Below, piece by piece: positions 11,901 to 23,400 of a stretch of DNA of 64,000 nt. Position numbers and translations under genes: made by a program. The notes under the pieces are model-generated. The model ran no database searches, was not told the DNA's origin, and worked only from the letters and a program-made list of their open reading frames with translations. This DNA comes from Cymbomonas tetramitiformis (lineage: Eukaryota; Chlorophyta; Pyramimonadophyceae; Pyramimonadales; Pyramimonadaceae). The DNA lies in the NCBI GenBank assembly GCA_001247695.2, contig LGRX02035207.1, positions 25,120 to 89,119 of the forward strand. Direction: 5' to 3'. Each line of letters begins with the position of its first letter. The first letter of the stretch is position 1.

Positions 11901-13154
11901 GACAGTATGCATTCAGTTCTGTCTGAACCATTGCCAGGCAGAATCGACTTGGGCAACACCGTACACAATCATGTCAACCATATTATACGGTACAGTGTAC
12001 ACATTTGACTAGGATGTCTCACGGGTAGGTTTTGCCTTGCTTCCCCTCGCTGGGGGTGCTGACTGCCACGCTCTGCAGCATTGCGGATGTTATCCCAAGC
12101 AAGCAAAGAATAGTTCATGGCCACGGTGTCCCTCGCTGCTCCGCCAGGTGCCCCAGCGGCCGTGCGGGTGCTTTCAACAAGTGCGGTTCTCCCGAATCTC
12201 GCCGGGGCGGCGACGTCTGTCGCTAGGTGCACATGTGGAGTTACGGAGCTGTTCATTGCGCTATGGCCACCAATCATTGAAAGTCCCTGACGTGTGGAGG
12301 GGATCGCATCGGGAGCGACGGGGGCATGGAGTCGCAGGCTGAGCTGGCGGGATTCGCGGACAAGGCAGTGGAATGGGTGCATGACACGTTGCATGCCGAG
12401 ATGGCCATCCGTGACGCGCAGCAGGCAGGAATCCCGGTGCCGGCCGGGCAGGATGTGGAGCGCTCCCCGGAGCAGGTGCTGCCCAAAGTTCTGCCAGCTC
12501 TTGACCCGAAACTAAGACTCGGTGCCAAGACAGTCATTTCGGGCATGCAGTCTCCTTGTGTGCACCTTTGCCTGGGGCGTGGCATCAATGATTTAGCGTT
12601 CTTAGCAAACGTGGCGCATGCTTGAGGTCCGTTGATTTCCTCAGCGTTGGTTTGATTTGATGAGGCTGGAGTTGGGTAATGGTTTTACACGACGTGGGGA
12701 GACTCGGAATGATTATCACCAGATTGCGCTCGATGACATTGAGGCAATGATGAACTTGATGTCAGCTGACAGCAATTGCAATTGGGACCGGTGATTTCCC
12801 TCCTGTGATTGATTATTAAACCTTCTTCATTGCTCTCGACTCCTTCTTAGTCTGTCTTGAGTGTTCCTTATGCTGGAGCCCACCACCCTGTTTTGATTGG
12901 TTGTCAAGCCACCTTAATTACCCTCACATGCCATCGGAGTGACGATGCGGTGCATTGGCCACACTATGTGGCATCGAAGAAGGATGACGCGCTTCTGAAA
13001 TTGACATGGAGAATGTGGAGGTTTGAATTTTGGCATAGTATGCACTTGAGCAATGCTTGCTTGAACTTGCAGGATTCGGGCCGATCTGGTGGAGAAGTAC
13101 ATGCAGGCGGGAATGATCAAAGTGGCGCGGTTTATCCAAGCGGCTGGGAATTAA
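2975..13154 (+). CDS. Multi-exon gene, conserved green-lineage protein, probably organelle-targeted
   Basis: Exons were found by eye and by splice phase: 4157-4273, 4651-~4755, 8149-8193, 10345-10431, 10976-11083, 11227-11298, 12338-12475, 12723-12790 and 13073-13154 (TAA). All sit behind AG and, except for the uncertain donor near 4755, end before GT in compatible phase. A likely first exon, 2975-3215, starts with ATG and is rich in Arg, Ser and Thr with few acids, like a transit peptide; its link to 4157 is not resolved. Marker motifs in order: LVPPSQRAGLHPLVIPL, VTGLLRW, QYVHRAMVDEDL, VGKFPDT, LVTGEFY, ARVALCSPWWTL, ERSPEQIALDD and a C-terminus reading NWDRIRADLVEKY. From memory this matches an uncharacterised plant/algal family, so no function is assigned. 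One or two exons are probably missing between 8193 and 10345. Introns are inflated by minisatellites. It converges on the minus-strand kringle gene. Confidence 0.75.
5110..5550. repeat. ~38-bp minisatellite inside an intron
   Basis: At least ten imperfect copies of a unit containing CGTGGGGCCTA, ATCCGGAACATGCCCTAA are seen. Unit length drifts between about 34 and 41 bp. It lies in the intron between the exons at 4651-4755 and 8149-8193 of the plus-strand gene. Confidence 0.85.
5660..6445. repeat. GC-rich ~15-bp minisatellite (CCCTCGAGCGGACCC)
   Basis: Dozens of copies of a unit close to CCCTCGAGCGGACCC run through this block, with variants CAGGCGGACC and CGAGGCGGACC. Because the unit is a multiple of three, long open frames of Pro/Arg/Ser/Thr repeats run through two phases on the plus strand. 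These have no start or splice context and change phase, so they are read as repeat artefacts. The block is in the same intron as the 38-bp array. Confidence 0.9.
7794..8042. repeat. 54-bp and 24-bp tandem repeats
   Basis: Three copies of a 54-bp unit with CACGCCTTAAACTACGAC start near 7802, 7856 and 7910. They run into three copies of a 24-bp unit containing TGTACCTGTG and GATCGGGGT. Both units share the TACCTGTGTCTG motif, so the shorter array probably derives from the longer one. They lie about 110 bp upstream of the small exon at 8149. Confidence 0.85.
8349..8830. repeat. 42-bp minisatellite, ~11 copies
   Basis: The unit contains GCCAGCGTGTGCGGGACACG and GACTGAACACTGAT and repeats every 42 bp, with a few 39- and 45-bp variants. 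Since 42 is divisible by three, several open frames cross it on both strands, but none has gene context. It sits in the intron that follows the exon at 8149-8193. Confidence 0.9.
9194..9520. repeat. 28-bp minisatellite, ~12 copies
   Basis: Near-identical units read AGCGGCCTATGGCACGTGTG plus TAATTCAG. The main variant changes CTATGG to CGATGG. The E-box-like palindrome CACGTG recurs in every unit. It is in the intron between the exons at 8193 and 10345. Confidence 0.92.
9640..9975. repeat. 31-bp minisatellite, ~11 copies
   Basis: The unit contains ACTGACGCCGGCAGAGCCAG and CCTTCTGCCTG and repeats every 31 bp. As 31 is not a multiple of three, an open frame on the minus strand cycles through all phases, giving a 31-residue repeat. 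This is not evidence of a gene. Located in the same intron as the 42- and 28-bp arrays. Confidence 0.92.
10159..10297. repeat. 46-bp tandem repeat, 3 copies
   Basis: Units beginning CTGCGCCGAGGTCCCCCCTA recur at 10161, 10207 and 10253 (exactly 46 bp apart). The third copy ends 48 bp before the exon that starts at 10345. Confidence 0.9.
10767..10914. repeat. 48-bp tandem repeat, 3 copies, intronic
   Basis: Copies start at 10767, 10815 and 10863 with CATCCTCCATCCCAAGCCGC and end in GTGCGCGCGC. The array is in the intron between the exons ending at 10431 and starting at 10976. Confidence 0.92.
11246..11360 (+). repeat. Partial exon duplication
   Basis: The stretch of about 36 bp encoding ALCSPWWTLAPY in the exon 11227-11298 is repeated 74 bp downstream (about 11320-11357), inside the next intron. 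The first copy joins in phase to the exon at 12338. The second copy is followed by a different open stretch (about 11362-11490) that I could not place in the gene. It may be a dead exon copy. Confidence 0.6.
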
Positions 13155-14904
13155 AGAAATATTGTCTTGAAGAGTAACAAACGTAAACAAAAACACGGTT
13201 GTTCATCGATGCTTAAGCCCTCTACCTCTCATTATGGATTGGGACACGTATCTGTGGTGCGTGAACTTGGGTCCACTAGGATCACCTACTAACGATTAAA
13301 CTGATATACTAGCTACCAAATGGGATACACTCTGTATCCAATGCATATGGAATTTGAAGGGTATTCGCTCAGATGAGAGTACGCATGCTGTACAGGCAGA
13401 GCCACCGCTTTGGAACTGCCCGATTCCGTTTTCGACGTGAGACTAATCGAGTTATTGCTAAGCACGTTGTAGGGAATGCGTGTTCATGAACACAAAACAA
13501 CTACACGAGTCAAATACACGTTTCGAGTGGATTGGATCACGACACCGATCGTTGGGAGCAGGATGCGGTTGCCTCAGCCCCCCTGCGCTTCGGGTACATT
13601 GTGAGATGCGTTTTGCATATCCCAGCTTTTGAAAGGGATGAAACCGCAAGTTAATTTTCAACTTGCGACTTGCCAGCTTCTGCCTCCTCTTTCGTTACGC
13701 AATAATCTTCTCCTCGTTGTCTTAACACTGGGGTCCGTGTGCATTCTCATGCCCCACGGATGACCGTGGGCACTCCGATTCTTGAATTTTCTTTCTGAAA
13801 AAAAGTGTCAAGTCTCGCTCGGCCGTGGTGATGGAAGTTTGCGCGCAATCTCCTTCATGATTCACTGCCACTAGGAGCGGATTTATTCCAGCTTGCGGAT
13901 GAGTCTGCGAGTTGCGATAGGTGTAGCGCCACTTCTAGAGTTCCTGCGAGTCCGGTGTGGCAAGATTGCCTTTTGCAGTCCGGAAGCGCGCGCGCAAGCC
14001 AACACTCGCGTTGCTCACAGCTTGCCTGAGGTGTATCTCAGAATTTATAAATGAAAATGATTTCCTTGACATATCGTTAGATTATCTTATTAAGCGAGCG
14101 CGAGGATGACGAGCGCGAACGGATTGAGGGCGGAGTCCCCGCGTTCGGATGGGAAGCGGGAGCATAGGGGGTAAGGATAGGGTAAACCCCCTCCTTTCAT
14201 TAGGCGGCAGCAGCACCCTGTGAGCCCCAGTTTATTTCTTCCTTATTTTGGTTAATTTTCGATGGACCAAGGACCCGTAGTTGTCTACTACGAACTACGG
14301 TAGCATTAACTATCTTTCGCATGATACAATCAACGGTGAACATTCGATTGATACTTGTGTCGGTTGCGTCCTTATGAGATAGATGTTATGCGCGGATACG
14401 TTTGGGGCCGCCGTATGCGATGGTACGTATTGATACACGTATATGGGTTTCACCGTATGATAGCGGTGTGAGCGATACGCGTATCCGGGGATTTCTCGGG
14501 GCTTCGTTCCCGCCTTTTCGCGTGTCTAGCAGGAAAGCCGATATCAAGAGCTGAAGGAAAGGTAGAATATATCGTCGGAAACAATATGTTGTGAAATAAC
14601 ATAGCAGTGTGTGAGATATCGTGATATGCGATACCGTGATATGAAAAATAATCTGAGTGAAGTCCGCTAAGAGCTCTGAGATCACGCACTAGCATCACAA
14701 GTCATACGTCGAGGGATGGCATCCCTGGATCAGTGACTAGTGTGACACTACTGACTACTGAAATACGAGACGGCCCACATTATTTAGAAGGTGGGCCGGT
14801 CACCAGGTACTCGATGTGGCATGTGGTCCGCCAGTGTCATCATGTGCTAAAGTCTGTATCCATATAAGTACCGCATCGTCCTGTCGCGGTATCAGCACAA
14901 TCAA

Positions 14905-15185
14905 CATGGCGGGGTGCGGTACGCTCCTTGTGGGGTGCCCGCACCACTTCCCAGTGAGGTGCCTGCTTGTGGGGTGCGCGACACCGCCGCCTTGTGGGGT
15001 GCCAGTACCGCTCCCCGTGGCGGTGGGGTGTCAGTGCCGCACTCCCGCGTGGGGTCGTGCCAGTGCCGCGCTCCCCGTGGGGAGGTGGGGTGCCAGTGCC
15101 GTTCCCGCGTGGGGTGCCAATACCGCATCCCTGTGGGGTGTCAGTACCTCTCTGGGATGCCAGTATCTCTGCGGGGTGTCACTCC
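14905..15185. repeat. Irregular ~33-bp minisatellite
   Basis: Variable units share GTGGGGTGCCAGTACCGC-like cores with CTCCCCGT in between, 8 or more copies. Unit length varies by several bases, so the open frames across it shift phase and do not represent a protein. Confidence 0.8.
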
Positions 15186-15319
15186 CACCTGACCTCGTTA
15201 TGAGCTTCTCTAACTACGCGGGGCAAAGGCTCGCATACGTCGGTTAGAGGGTCCCGTATGGTGCCACGTATCGATACGCGTATCCGGGTTTTGCCGTATG
15301 GTATCACGTATCCCTATCG

Positions 15320-15480
15320 CGTATCTCTGTGACGTGCCACATTTCCAGAATTTTCCTCTACCTCCCCACCCCCAGTCGCGACGCACACGTACAGCTCACG
15401 GCACTGGGTCAGCAACCCATATATCTGTGCATCCCCCAGTGCCCCCCCCCTGCATGCACCCACCTCCATATCCATAGAGC
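15320..15480. repeat. Diverged copy of the ATATCTCTATGACGTGC element family
   Basis: About 160 bp starting TATCTCTGTGACGTGCCACA is clearly related to the sequences at 39311 and 39890 (same TTTCCAGAATTTTCCTCTAC block, CCTCCCCACCCC and TGCACCC runs). Only the left part of the element is present. Confidence 0.75.
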
Positions 15481-16722
15481 ACTCTCCATAGAACACGCTT
15501 TTGTCACCTGGCAGCAGAACACCCCCGCACTTTCCACAAAGTCCCCCACTCGATAAACCGAGTTTGGTGGGCATTGAAGGGTTGAGGGACCTCGCTCAAG
15601 TCCCCAATATGGACACTGATACTTCATAAATATCCAATAGTTGCCTACCATGGCAGTTATGGATATTTCCGCCCTCATACTGATCCCATACTGCTAAAAA
15701 CGAATTCGCCCTTACGGTGTTAAAGCTTAAAACCTCGCAAAGTGTTTGCTTGGATTGTCAATCAATGTCTGTTGCATACATTCGCTTATTTTGAAAGAAT
15801 TGGAGGTCTCTGCCGAAGAAACGTGTGGAATTGCGAGTACGAGGCGTAAACACTTTCACCGGCGCGGAGTTGACCACGCCGTGCATTTCATTTTTAGCCG
15901 AATCGAATTCTGAAAAGTGTGGTCTAAGGATCACCATAGGGTGTGCAACCAACTTTTGGATTGGCGATTGACAATAGTCCACACTTAAATTCACTCATTC
16001 AGCGCCCAAACCACCATATAAAATCGCTAAAATTATTGAAAACACAATATTTCGACAATTTTCACCAGAGATCTCATTAATTGTTGTGCCGTTGACATAG
16101 TCAGCCATCATCTAATGATCAGCAGGAATATCACGCGCACGTACCCTTCTCACAACTGCCTAAACCGTAAACGTTCAGGTCGAGGTCTCTTGGCTACGAT
16201 GCGATGCCAACGCCAATCTTTAGGTCATAATTTCGTCATAGTCACATTTCAATCATGCTTCATGGAATGTTTAATGGATTTCTAGGTTCTTAGGTATCGG
16301 TCATGAAATTTGAACTTTTCCAATATTGCCACGTTGCATGCATATTTTTACACAAATACCGCACGTCTCATCATAACGACATCGCCGAATTATTTGAGCA
16401 CATCAATTTAATGTTCCCTCCCGCGGACCTCCCTTTGGGCCCCACAAAAAGAAAAGTACATATAACAACGTATTGTATTTTTTCGTGTTGATAACATTAG
16501 TTAGCAAGATATTAACTTTTGCAGAAAATGTGGCATGACCCATCTTCACTTTACAGCAAAATCCGAAATGCTCGGTGGTTTGTTTGTCTCTAGGCAAAGT
16601 TTTGACCTGAGGGTAAACTCTCTACTGATCAAACGGTATCAAAACACTCACTCGCTGTGCGCATACGCATACATAGCTGCGGGTGCCTCGCTAGCATGGC
16701 GTCTCAGAGCAGGCATGCTTGC

Positions 16723-16890
16723 CTCGTGAAATCTCCGCTGCCAGAGTCCATGGCGTCGGAGGCAACGATGCTCAACAGATCACATGATATCATACTTAGC
16801 CTGCCTTGAGATCTCCGTTGTCAAGTCCATGGCGTCGGTCCGTCGGAAGCGGCGATGCTCAACACATCACGACATGCTATCATACTTAGC
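16723..16890. repeat. ~85-bp tandem duplication
   Basis: Two adjacent copies share ATCTCCG, GTCCATGGCGTCGG, CGATGCTCAACA and ATCATACTTAGC in the same order. They differ by small indels. No coding potential. Confidence 0.75.
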
Positions 16891-17445
16891 TTGTGATGCT
16901 TACATTTACTTGCTCAATATATGCTCAATATATCCGATAGTTCGTGGTAAGCCAGCGTGTAATTAAATAGTTAAGGCTACTCATGCACTTTGTGCATAAC
17001 TAGGTCCGCTAATGTTTGGCTTCCACATAGTATAAAATATGGAGTGCACATCCATAATATCTGTGTACTGCTGTCCGTTGATTGAGGTAGCGCTCTTTCT
17101 GCCCGCATTTCAAGGGTTCTACCCTCCAAGGAGTGCGAGCCTCAGTCTCCATGACTTTGGCGGCAGACTGTATATCAAGACCCGGCAGTTTTGTCAAAAG
17201 GGATATGCAAATCTGAAATGGATATCAGCATACCCGAATTCTGGTCCGGTGGCAATGTTGATTTAGCACATGCGCATGATCCATGGAATGGAGAAGAACA
17301 AACATTGATGCACACAAAAGCTATACGTAAGGAATACATTTAGCTGTCTTTACTCCCTAATTGTTCTTATCTCCATGCTTCCGCAAGTCCGACTTTGCCC
17401 CGGACACAATGCCCCAGCAGTGTGCAAGAACATCAAGCCTAGCGC

Positions 17446-20400
17446 CTATACTTGTATCCTATTGTACACTGCATGGGACGGCGGTGATGGATACTCCACA
17501 CCCTGTATCTGAAGTGCAAGAGGCGATGCGTCCTTCTCCGCAGGTGCCACTGATCCTCCCGGCGTTTTTCTTCTGTTCCAAATCAACTCCCAACCCTTAC
17601 AACTGGTAAGCCGCAGTCCATTGCAAGGCCCATAATGCATAACACGTAGACCTGAATCCGCCTGGTTGTTCTGAAGACAAGATGCATGGCGACAGTGCAA
17701 GGCGATGCAGTATCATACGACCAAGTGCTCGCAAGACATGCCGCGTGTAACCAATGCAGAAGCCGCACAAAGTGTGCATCACACGGGTGGATGTAAAGGA
17801 CAGGGCAGTTCTCACCTGCAGTACACGAGGGTAGCCCCAGCGGCAATTAACACAAGCAACCCCCCAAGTACCACAATTCCATACAGCCACTCTCCCGGCG
17901 ACTCGTCGTCGTCATTGGAGGAACTTGTGTCGGGTGGGGGTGGGGATTCCGGCGTGTACTGAATGACGTCAGCATGGTTCTCCAGCACCGTCACATTGCC
18001 AAAACTGTCGAAAAAGCTGTTCTTTGCAAACTCCTCGGCTGCGCAACACGCCATCTGCACACGGCGCCCCTCCTCCACAGGATGGGAGCTCCCTTAAAAG
18101 AGTGTTGCATGTTCTCGTCACGCATCTCGCGGAAGTTGCGGCCACATCCTCACTCCAGCCAATCCTGCCAATGCGTGTGCCTGTACAAGCCATCGTTGTG
18201 ACAGGCATAATGGCTTCGCAACTGTCAATATACCGTGTGATGCCCATGCCAAGCCGAGCAGCATACATCTGAGCTCTGCTCGACCGGAATATTCCCCTGG
18301 GCCGCATGCATCTGAGCTCTGCTCGATCGGAATAATGGGCCGCATGCATCTGAGCTCTGCTCGACAGAATATTCCCTGGGCCGCATACATCTGAGTTCTG
18401 CTCGACCAGAATATTCCCCTGGGCACGCCCATCTGAGCTCTGCTCATTCCGGAATATTTCCCTAGACATGCATCTGAGCTCCTGCTTGATCGGAATATTC
18501 CCCTGGGCATATGCATCTGAGCTCTGCTCGTGGGAATATTCCCCTGGGCCGCATGCATCTGAGCTCTGCTCGGCGGAATATTCCTGGAGCGCATGCATCT
18601 GAGCTCTGCTCGATGAATATTCCCCTGGGCCGCATGCATCTGAGCTCTGCTTGACCGGAATATTCCCCTGGGCCAGCATGCATCTGAGCTCTGCTCGATC
18701 AAGAATATTCCCCTGGGCCGCATGCATCCCAGAGCTCTGCTGCGACGGAATATTCCCCTGGGCCGCATACATCTAGCAGGCTCTGCTCGACCGGGAATAT
18801 TCCCCTGGGCCGCATGCATCTGAGCTCTGCTCGACGGAATATTCCCCTGGGCATATGCATCTGAGCTCTGCTCGATCGGAATATTCCCTGGGCCGCATGC
18901 ATCGAATACTAACAAGTCAAAATATTCCCTGGGCCGCATACATCTGAGCTCTGGAGCCGGAATATTCCCCTGGGCCGCATGCATCTAGGCTCTGCTCGAT
19001 GGGAATATTCCCCTGGGCATGCATCTGAGCTCTGCTCGATCGGAATATTCCTGGGCCGCATGCATCTGAGCTCTGCTCGATCGGAATATTCCCCTGGGCA
19101 TGCATCTGAGCTCTGCTCGGCAGATATTCCCTAGGGCCGCATGCATCTGAGCTCTGCTCGACCGGAATATTCCCTGGGCCGCGCCATCTGAAGCTCTGCT
19201 CGATCGGAATAAATATTCCCCTGGGCCGCATGCATCTGAGCTCTGCTCGGCGGAATATTCCCTGGGCATACATCTGAGCTCTGCTCGACCGGAATATTCC
19301 CCTGGGCCGCATGCATCTGAGCTCTGCTTGATCGGTGTGCAGCTCGAGCGTGCACACAACTCGGAGGTGGCACATAGAATCTGAGATGCGCACAACTCGG
19401 AGGTGGCACATATCTGAGGTTGCGCACAACGATATTGTCGGGCCCAGGACGCTCGGGTTGTGCCCCTGTTGAGAAGTTTCACCAGGCCCTTCAAGCGCAA
19501 GCTTTTCCCCAGGTGATGTGCGGGTGTCATGCACTGCTTGGGTTAGGCGTTTGAATCGATATCTCTGGTGCCACCTATGGCCCCTCACGGCAGAGCAGGT
19601 CAAGTTCCTCGTGGAGCAAAAACACGTGCCAGAATTATAAACAAACCTGATCAGAGTATATGTTGGCTTGGTGGATCGTGGCCGTCGATGTCCATGATTC
19701 CACCACCAGACTGCCTGCTTGCACGCTTAGCATGCGAGCCTCGAGCACAGTCACCTCCTCGAAGCTCACCTGCGTCTCCATCGCGGGCGTCATCGGAGCG
19801 CCGCATCGATGACCCTCGCGCAGCAGGTGGTTGACACAAAACCATCACGCGGCCGACCAAAGAAGAATTTCGGCGGAGGTTTACAAACCCGCACAGCCAA
19901 TCAGGTTGTAACAATGGCAGGCGCAGCCAATCAGGTTGTAACAATGACAGGCTCCCATTCATCACCCCCTCACACCTTGCAGTCCTCTGGCGAGTCAATG
20001 ACAAGCTGGAAGGCAAATTATGGGGTTAAGGGCGCAGCGGTGGGCCCCACCCCAGCTAGCACGGCCTCGTACTGCGACTCGAAGTCGGATGGCAGTGCAG
20101 TGACGTCCCCATCACTGAAATGAACTCTGAGTGTCACCACATTCTGCTCTGGCGGCGGGCAGGGCGGCGGTGATGGCGTCGGTGGCGGGGAGGGTGGAAG
20201 CCCATAGGGAGGGCCTGTGAACGCCGGATCAAAACCAATGAGAACATGCCCCTCCGCGTTCACAGCCAACGAGATCGCGCGCCTCGCCATCCACAGCCAA
20301 GGCCTATCTTGGGAACACGTATGCCATCCACATTTTGCTAACCGCCACGTCACACCTCAGGGTGAAGGGCAGAATGCACCGCTTGTTGCTGAAAACGTGC

Positions 20401-23400
20401 CGCGCACGAGGCGGCATGCAATCTGTCCCTCCGCGCGCCTACAGTGCCCCGGAGAATGTGCACCGACATCGACTGCAGTGTAAGGTGTACACAGAAAAGC
20501 ACCCAGGCCAGGCAACTCCGAGACAGTACCCCCCGGTAGGAGGGTTCTGGAAACCAGCATGCTGGCACAATAGCGCCCCCAGTGTTAATGAGCAATGCAT
20601 GGGAATGATAGCGCCCCCATTGTTAATAAGCACTGTGGAAATGATAGCGCCCAGTGTTAATGAGCAATGTATGGAAATGATAGCGCCCCCAGTGTTAATA
20701 AGCAATGTACGGAATGATAGCGCCCCCAGTAAATAATAAGCACTGTATGGGAATGATAGCGCCCCCAGTGTTAATGAGCAATGTATGGAAATGATAACGC
20801 CCCCAGTGTTAATGAGCAATGTATGGGAATGATAGCGCCCCCAGTGTTAAAAAGCAATGTACGGGAATGATAGCGCCCCCAGTGTTAATAAGCACTGTAT
20901 GGGAATGATAGCGCCCCCAGTGTCGATAAGCACTGTATGGGAATGATAGCGCCCCCAGTGTCGATAAGCACTGTATGGGAATGATAGCGCCCCCAGTTGG
21001 GTCGTTTCCATCGCCCCATCCACTGAGAAGTACCGTGGCGCTGAATTTGCAAAACGCTGTTTTCCGGAGGGACCAACAGTGACGAACCGTAAAAAAACAG
21101 CGAGAACCTTATTTTCTTTCTTTTCTAAAGACACTAGCGGTTCACATTTTCTTGGCGTTTGCCGCACCAAATAACGTTATTTCGCAAATTCAGCTGGTGG
21201 GTATGCTCATCATAGCACGTTGAGGATATCCGCCGGCTGGATTCGCAGAAAAATGGTCACTGCAATGTTCAATTATCATGAATCGGCATAATGTCATCCG
21301 CGTCCCGCTTCCTTACGAGCAGAACGCTATCCTTCGCAGCGGACGGGGCCATGGGAACGGCATCATTTAACACTGGGGGACGCTATCCTTCCCACCCACT
21401 GCTTAACAGTCTGTGTGTTTCACGCATGCTTCTCTGCAGCGCCCTCCTGCTTGGAGCGCCACCGCGGAGCACACGAGCAGGCGAGGGCAGTGAGAGCGCA
21501 CCAGGGGGAGGTGACGGAGGCGGTGGAGATGGAAAGGGGGGGTATGGTACACCAGGAGGGGTGGGTGGGCACAGTGGAGCAGGAGGGGAGGGGAGTGGTG
21601 GGGACGGTGTTGGTGGTGGGGATGGTGGGGGTGGTCGTGGGGGGCGGCGGGCTTGGAGGGCGTCAGGCGGGCATGGTGGCGAGGGGCGGGGGCATGGTGG
21701 CAGCGGCGGTGGAGAAGGCGGGTTTGGTGGAGGGTTTGGAGGACAGGGAGGCGGTGGAGGGGGGCAAGGCTCGACTATGCAGTATTCCCATCGCACACTG
21801 CCAGTCTCCACGTAGCACCTGCAGCGCTCGCCAATGGTCCGAGGCCCGTCACATCCTATCCCTTGATTTCTGAGAACTGTCGCATCCTATCCCTTGATTT
21901 CCGGTTAGACTGGGCCAAAGCTGGCGTGACACGAGGTGGTTTAAGCGGCAGGAGCAGGGCGCGCAGGAGCGATGGAGGGGGACGGGAGGTCACCATGTGG
22001 CGTTTGATCCGTCAGGGTTGCGGCAGTAATAGACATTCTCCTGCTCCAAGAGGTAGGCATTGTCAGGGTACTTGGTGGTGTTCCAGTACTCGTAGTCTGG
22101 ACCGAGCAGGGGCGCGTAGTTCCAGGGGCGGCACTCGTAATCGCTGACGGTGGTTTTCGTGGGTCCGCGGTAGTCCGATCCGTCCCCTGGGGGGCGCCGC
22201 ACCTTGCACACTCAACATCGCATTCCACCGCGAGCAGTGGTATGGCTGCCTGGAGCTTCGCTGAGGTTGCGCCGCGCTCGCTAGGCTCACTCACACCAGA
22301 GGCAGACAAGAGACACGAGACACGAGACGAGACACCAAGGGGGGGGAATGACAGATGACAGGCACACTCCAGACACCAGGGGCAGACAAGAGACACAAGA
22401 CGGCCACATGACAGATGTGAGATGAGACACACAAGGCATGCGACAGGCGCCAGGCTTGTGGGTTGGTCATGGCGCCGCACCGACGTAGCAGTCCAATGGC
22501 GGTGGGGAGGGAAGTGGAGGGAAGGCGGAGGGGCGTGGGGGTGGGGGCGGTGGAGGACTGGGGGAAGGCGGAGGGGTCGGCGGTGGTGGGTAGCGCGGAG
22601 GGGCGGGCGGCCAAGGAGCACGAGGCGGGGGTATTGGCGGCGGGGACTCCGCCTCTGGAGGTGGGGGTGATGGACATGCGGTAATGTCGCAGTAACCCCA
22701 CCGCACCCCTGGCACCTCGGTATAGCACCTGAATCCCACAGCCCACAAGCGCGCCACTAGAAAGTCAGAGGAGCCAAGTCAGCGGGGCGCTTCCTTGGTG
22801 GGATCCCAGCATTGGACAAGCCGACGCAGCATAGGGCAAGAAGCAGCGCCGGACCGCTTGATAGCACAACCCTGAGACACATTGAGCCAACTGCCGCAAT
22901 TCACCTCGCACAAATGAGAGCCTCGGCGGGTGGAAGGTGGCGCTCCCTGGCGACACGCGGCGCGCCTGTTGGCACAGGACACATGGAGGAGGCCGCGTAA
23001 GCAGAGGGGGCAAGGAAGGAGGAGACAGTCACCAGGGCTGAGTGTCATCATCGGGATTCCGACAGTAATTGCTTGCGTTGCGCAAGTAGGGGTACCGATT
23101 ATAGTACTCGTAATCTGTGCCTGCAACTGGGGGCTCTGTCCATAATTGACAGAGCTCTCCACGAAAGGTGACATGAGAAAACCCGTCATAGGATTCACCA
23201 TTGTCAGAGGGGTCATAGCAGTCGAAGGGTGGGGGTGGGGGCGGTGGCGATGGCGGGGAGCAATGGTGGTGGAGCGGCGGGTGTGGCGGAGGCGGGGCGG
23301 CGGGGGGAGGGAAAAAAAATTGCAGAACGCTATGGTGACCTTCCGATGGTTGTTGAACTCGGATATCTCCGGGTGCACCTGGCAGCGCCGAGTACAACAC

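Larger units (their letters stand above)
13155..17445. other. Intergenic region between two convergent genes
   Basis: No gene is supported. Related motifs with GATACGCGTATCCGGG lie at 14370-14490 and 15250-15330 in the same orientation, like the two ends of a repeat unit. An ordinary AT-richer spacer occupies 15700-16680. Other repeats in the region are listed separately. The first gene ends at 13154 on the plus strand and the second at 17446 on the minus strand. Confidence 0.5.

Noticed and set aside
17969..19603. 228-288-codon minus-strand frames
   Set aside because: Their sequence is the ~43-bp minisatellite repeated; all frames are partly open and the block is bounded by splice sites of the kringle gene.
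21291..21873. Glycine-rich plus-strand open frames
   Set aside because: They are antisense to the polyproline exon 21818-21502, whose kringle ends and splice sites support the minus strand.
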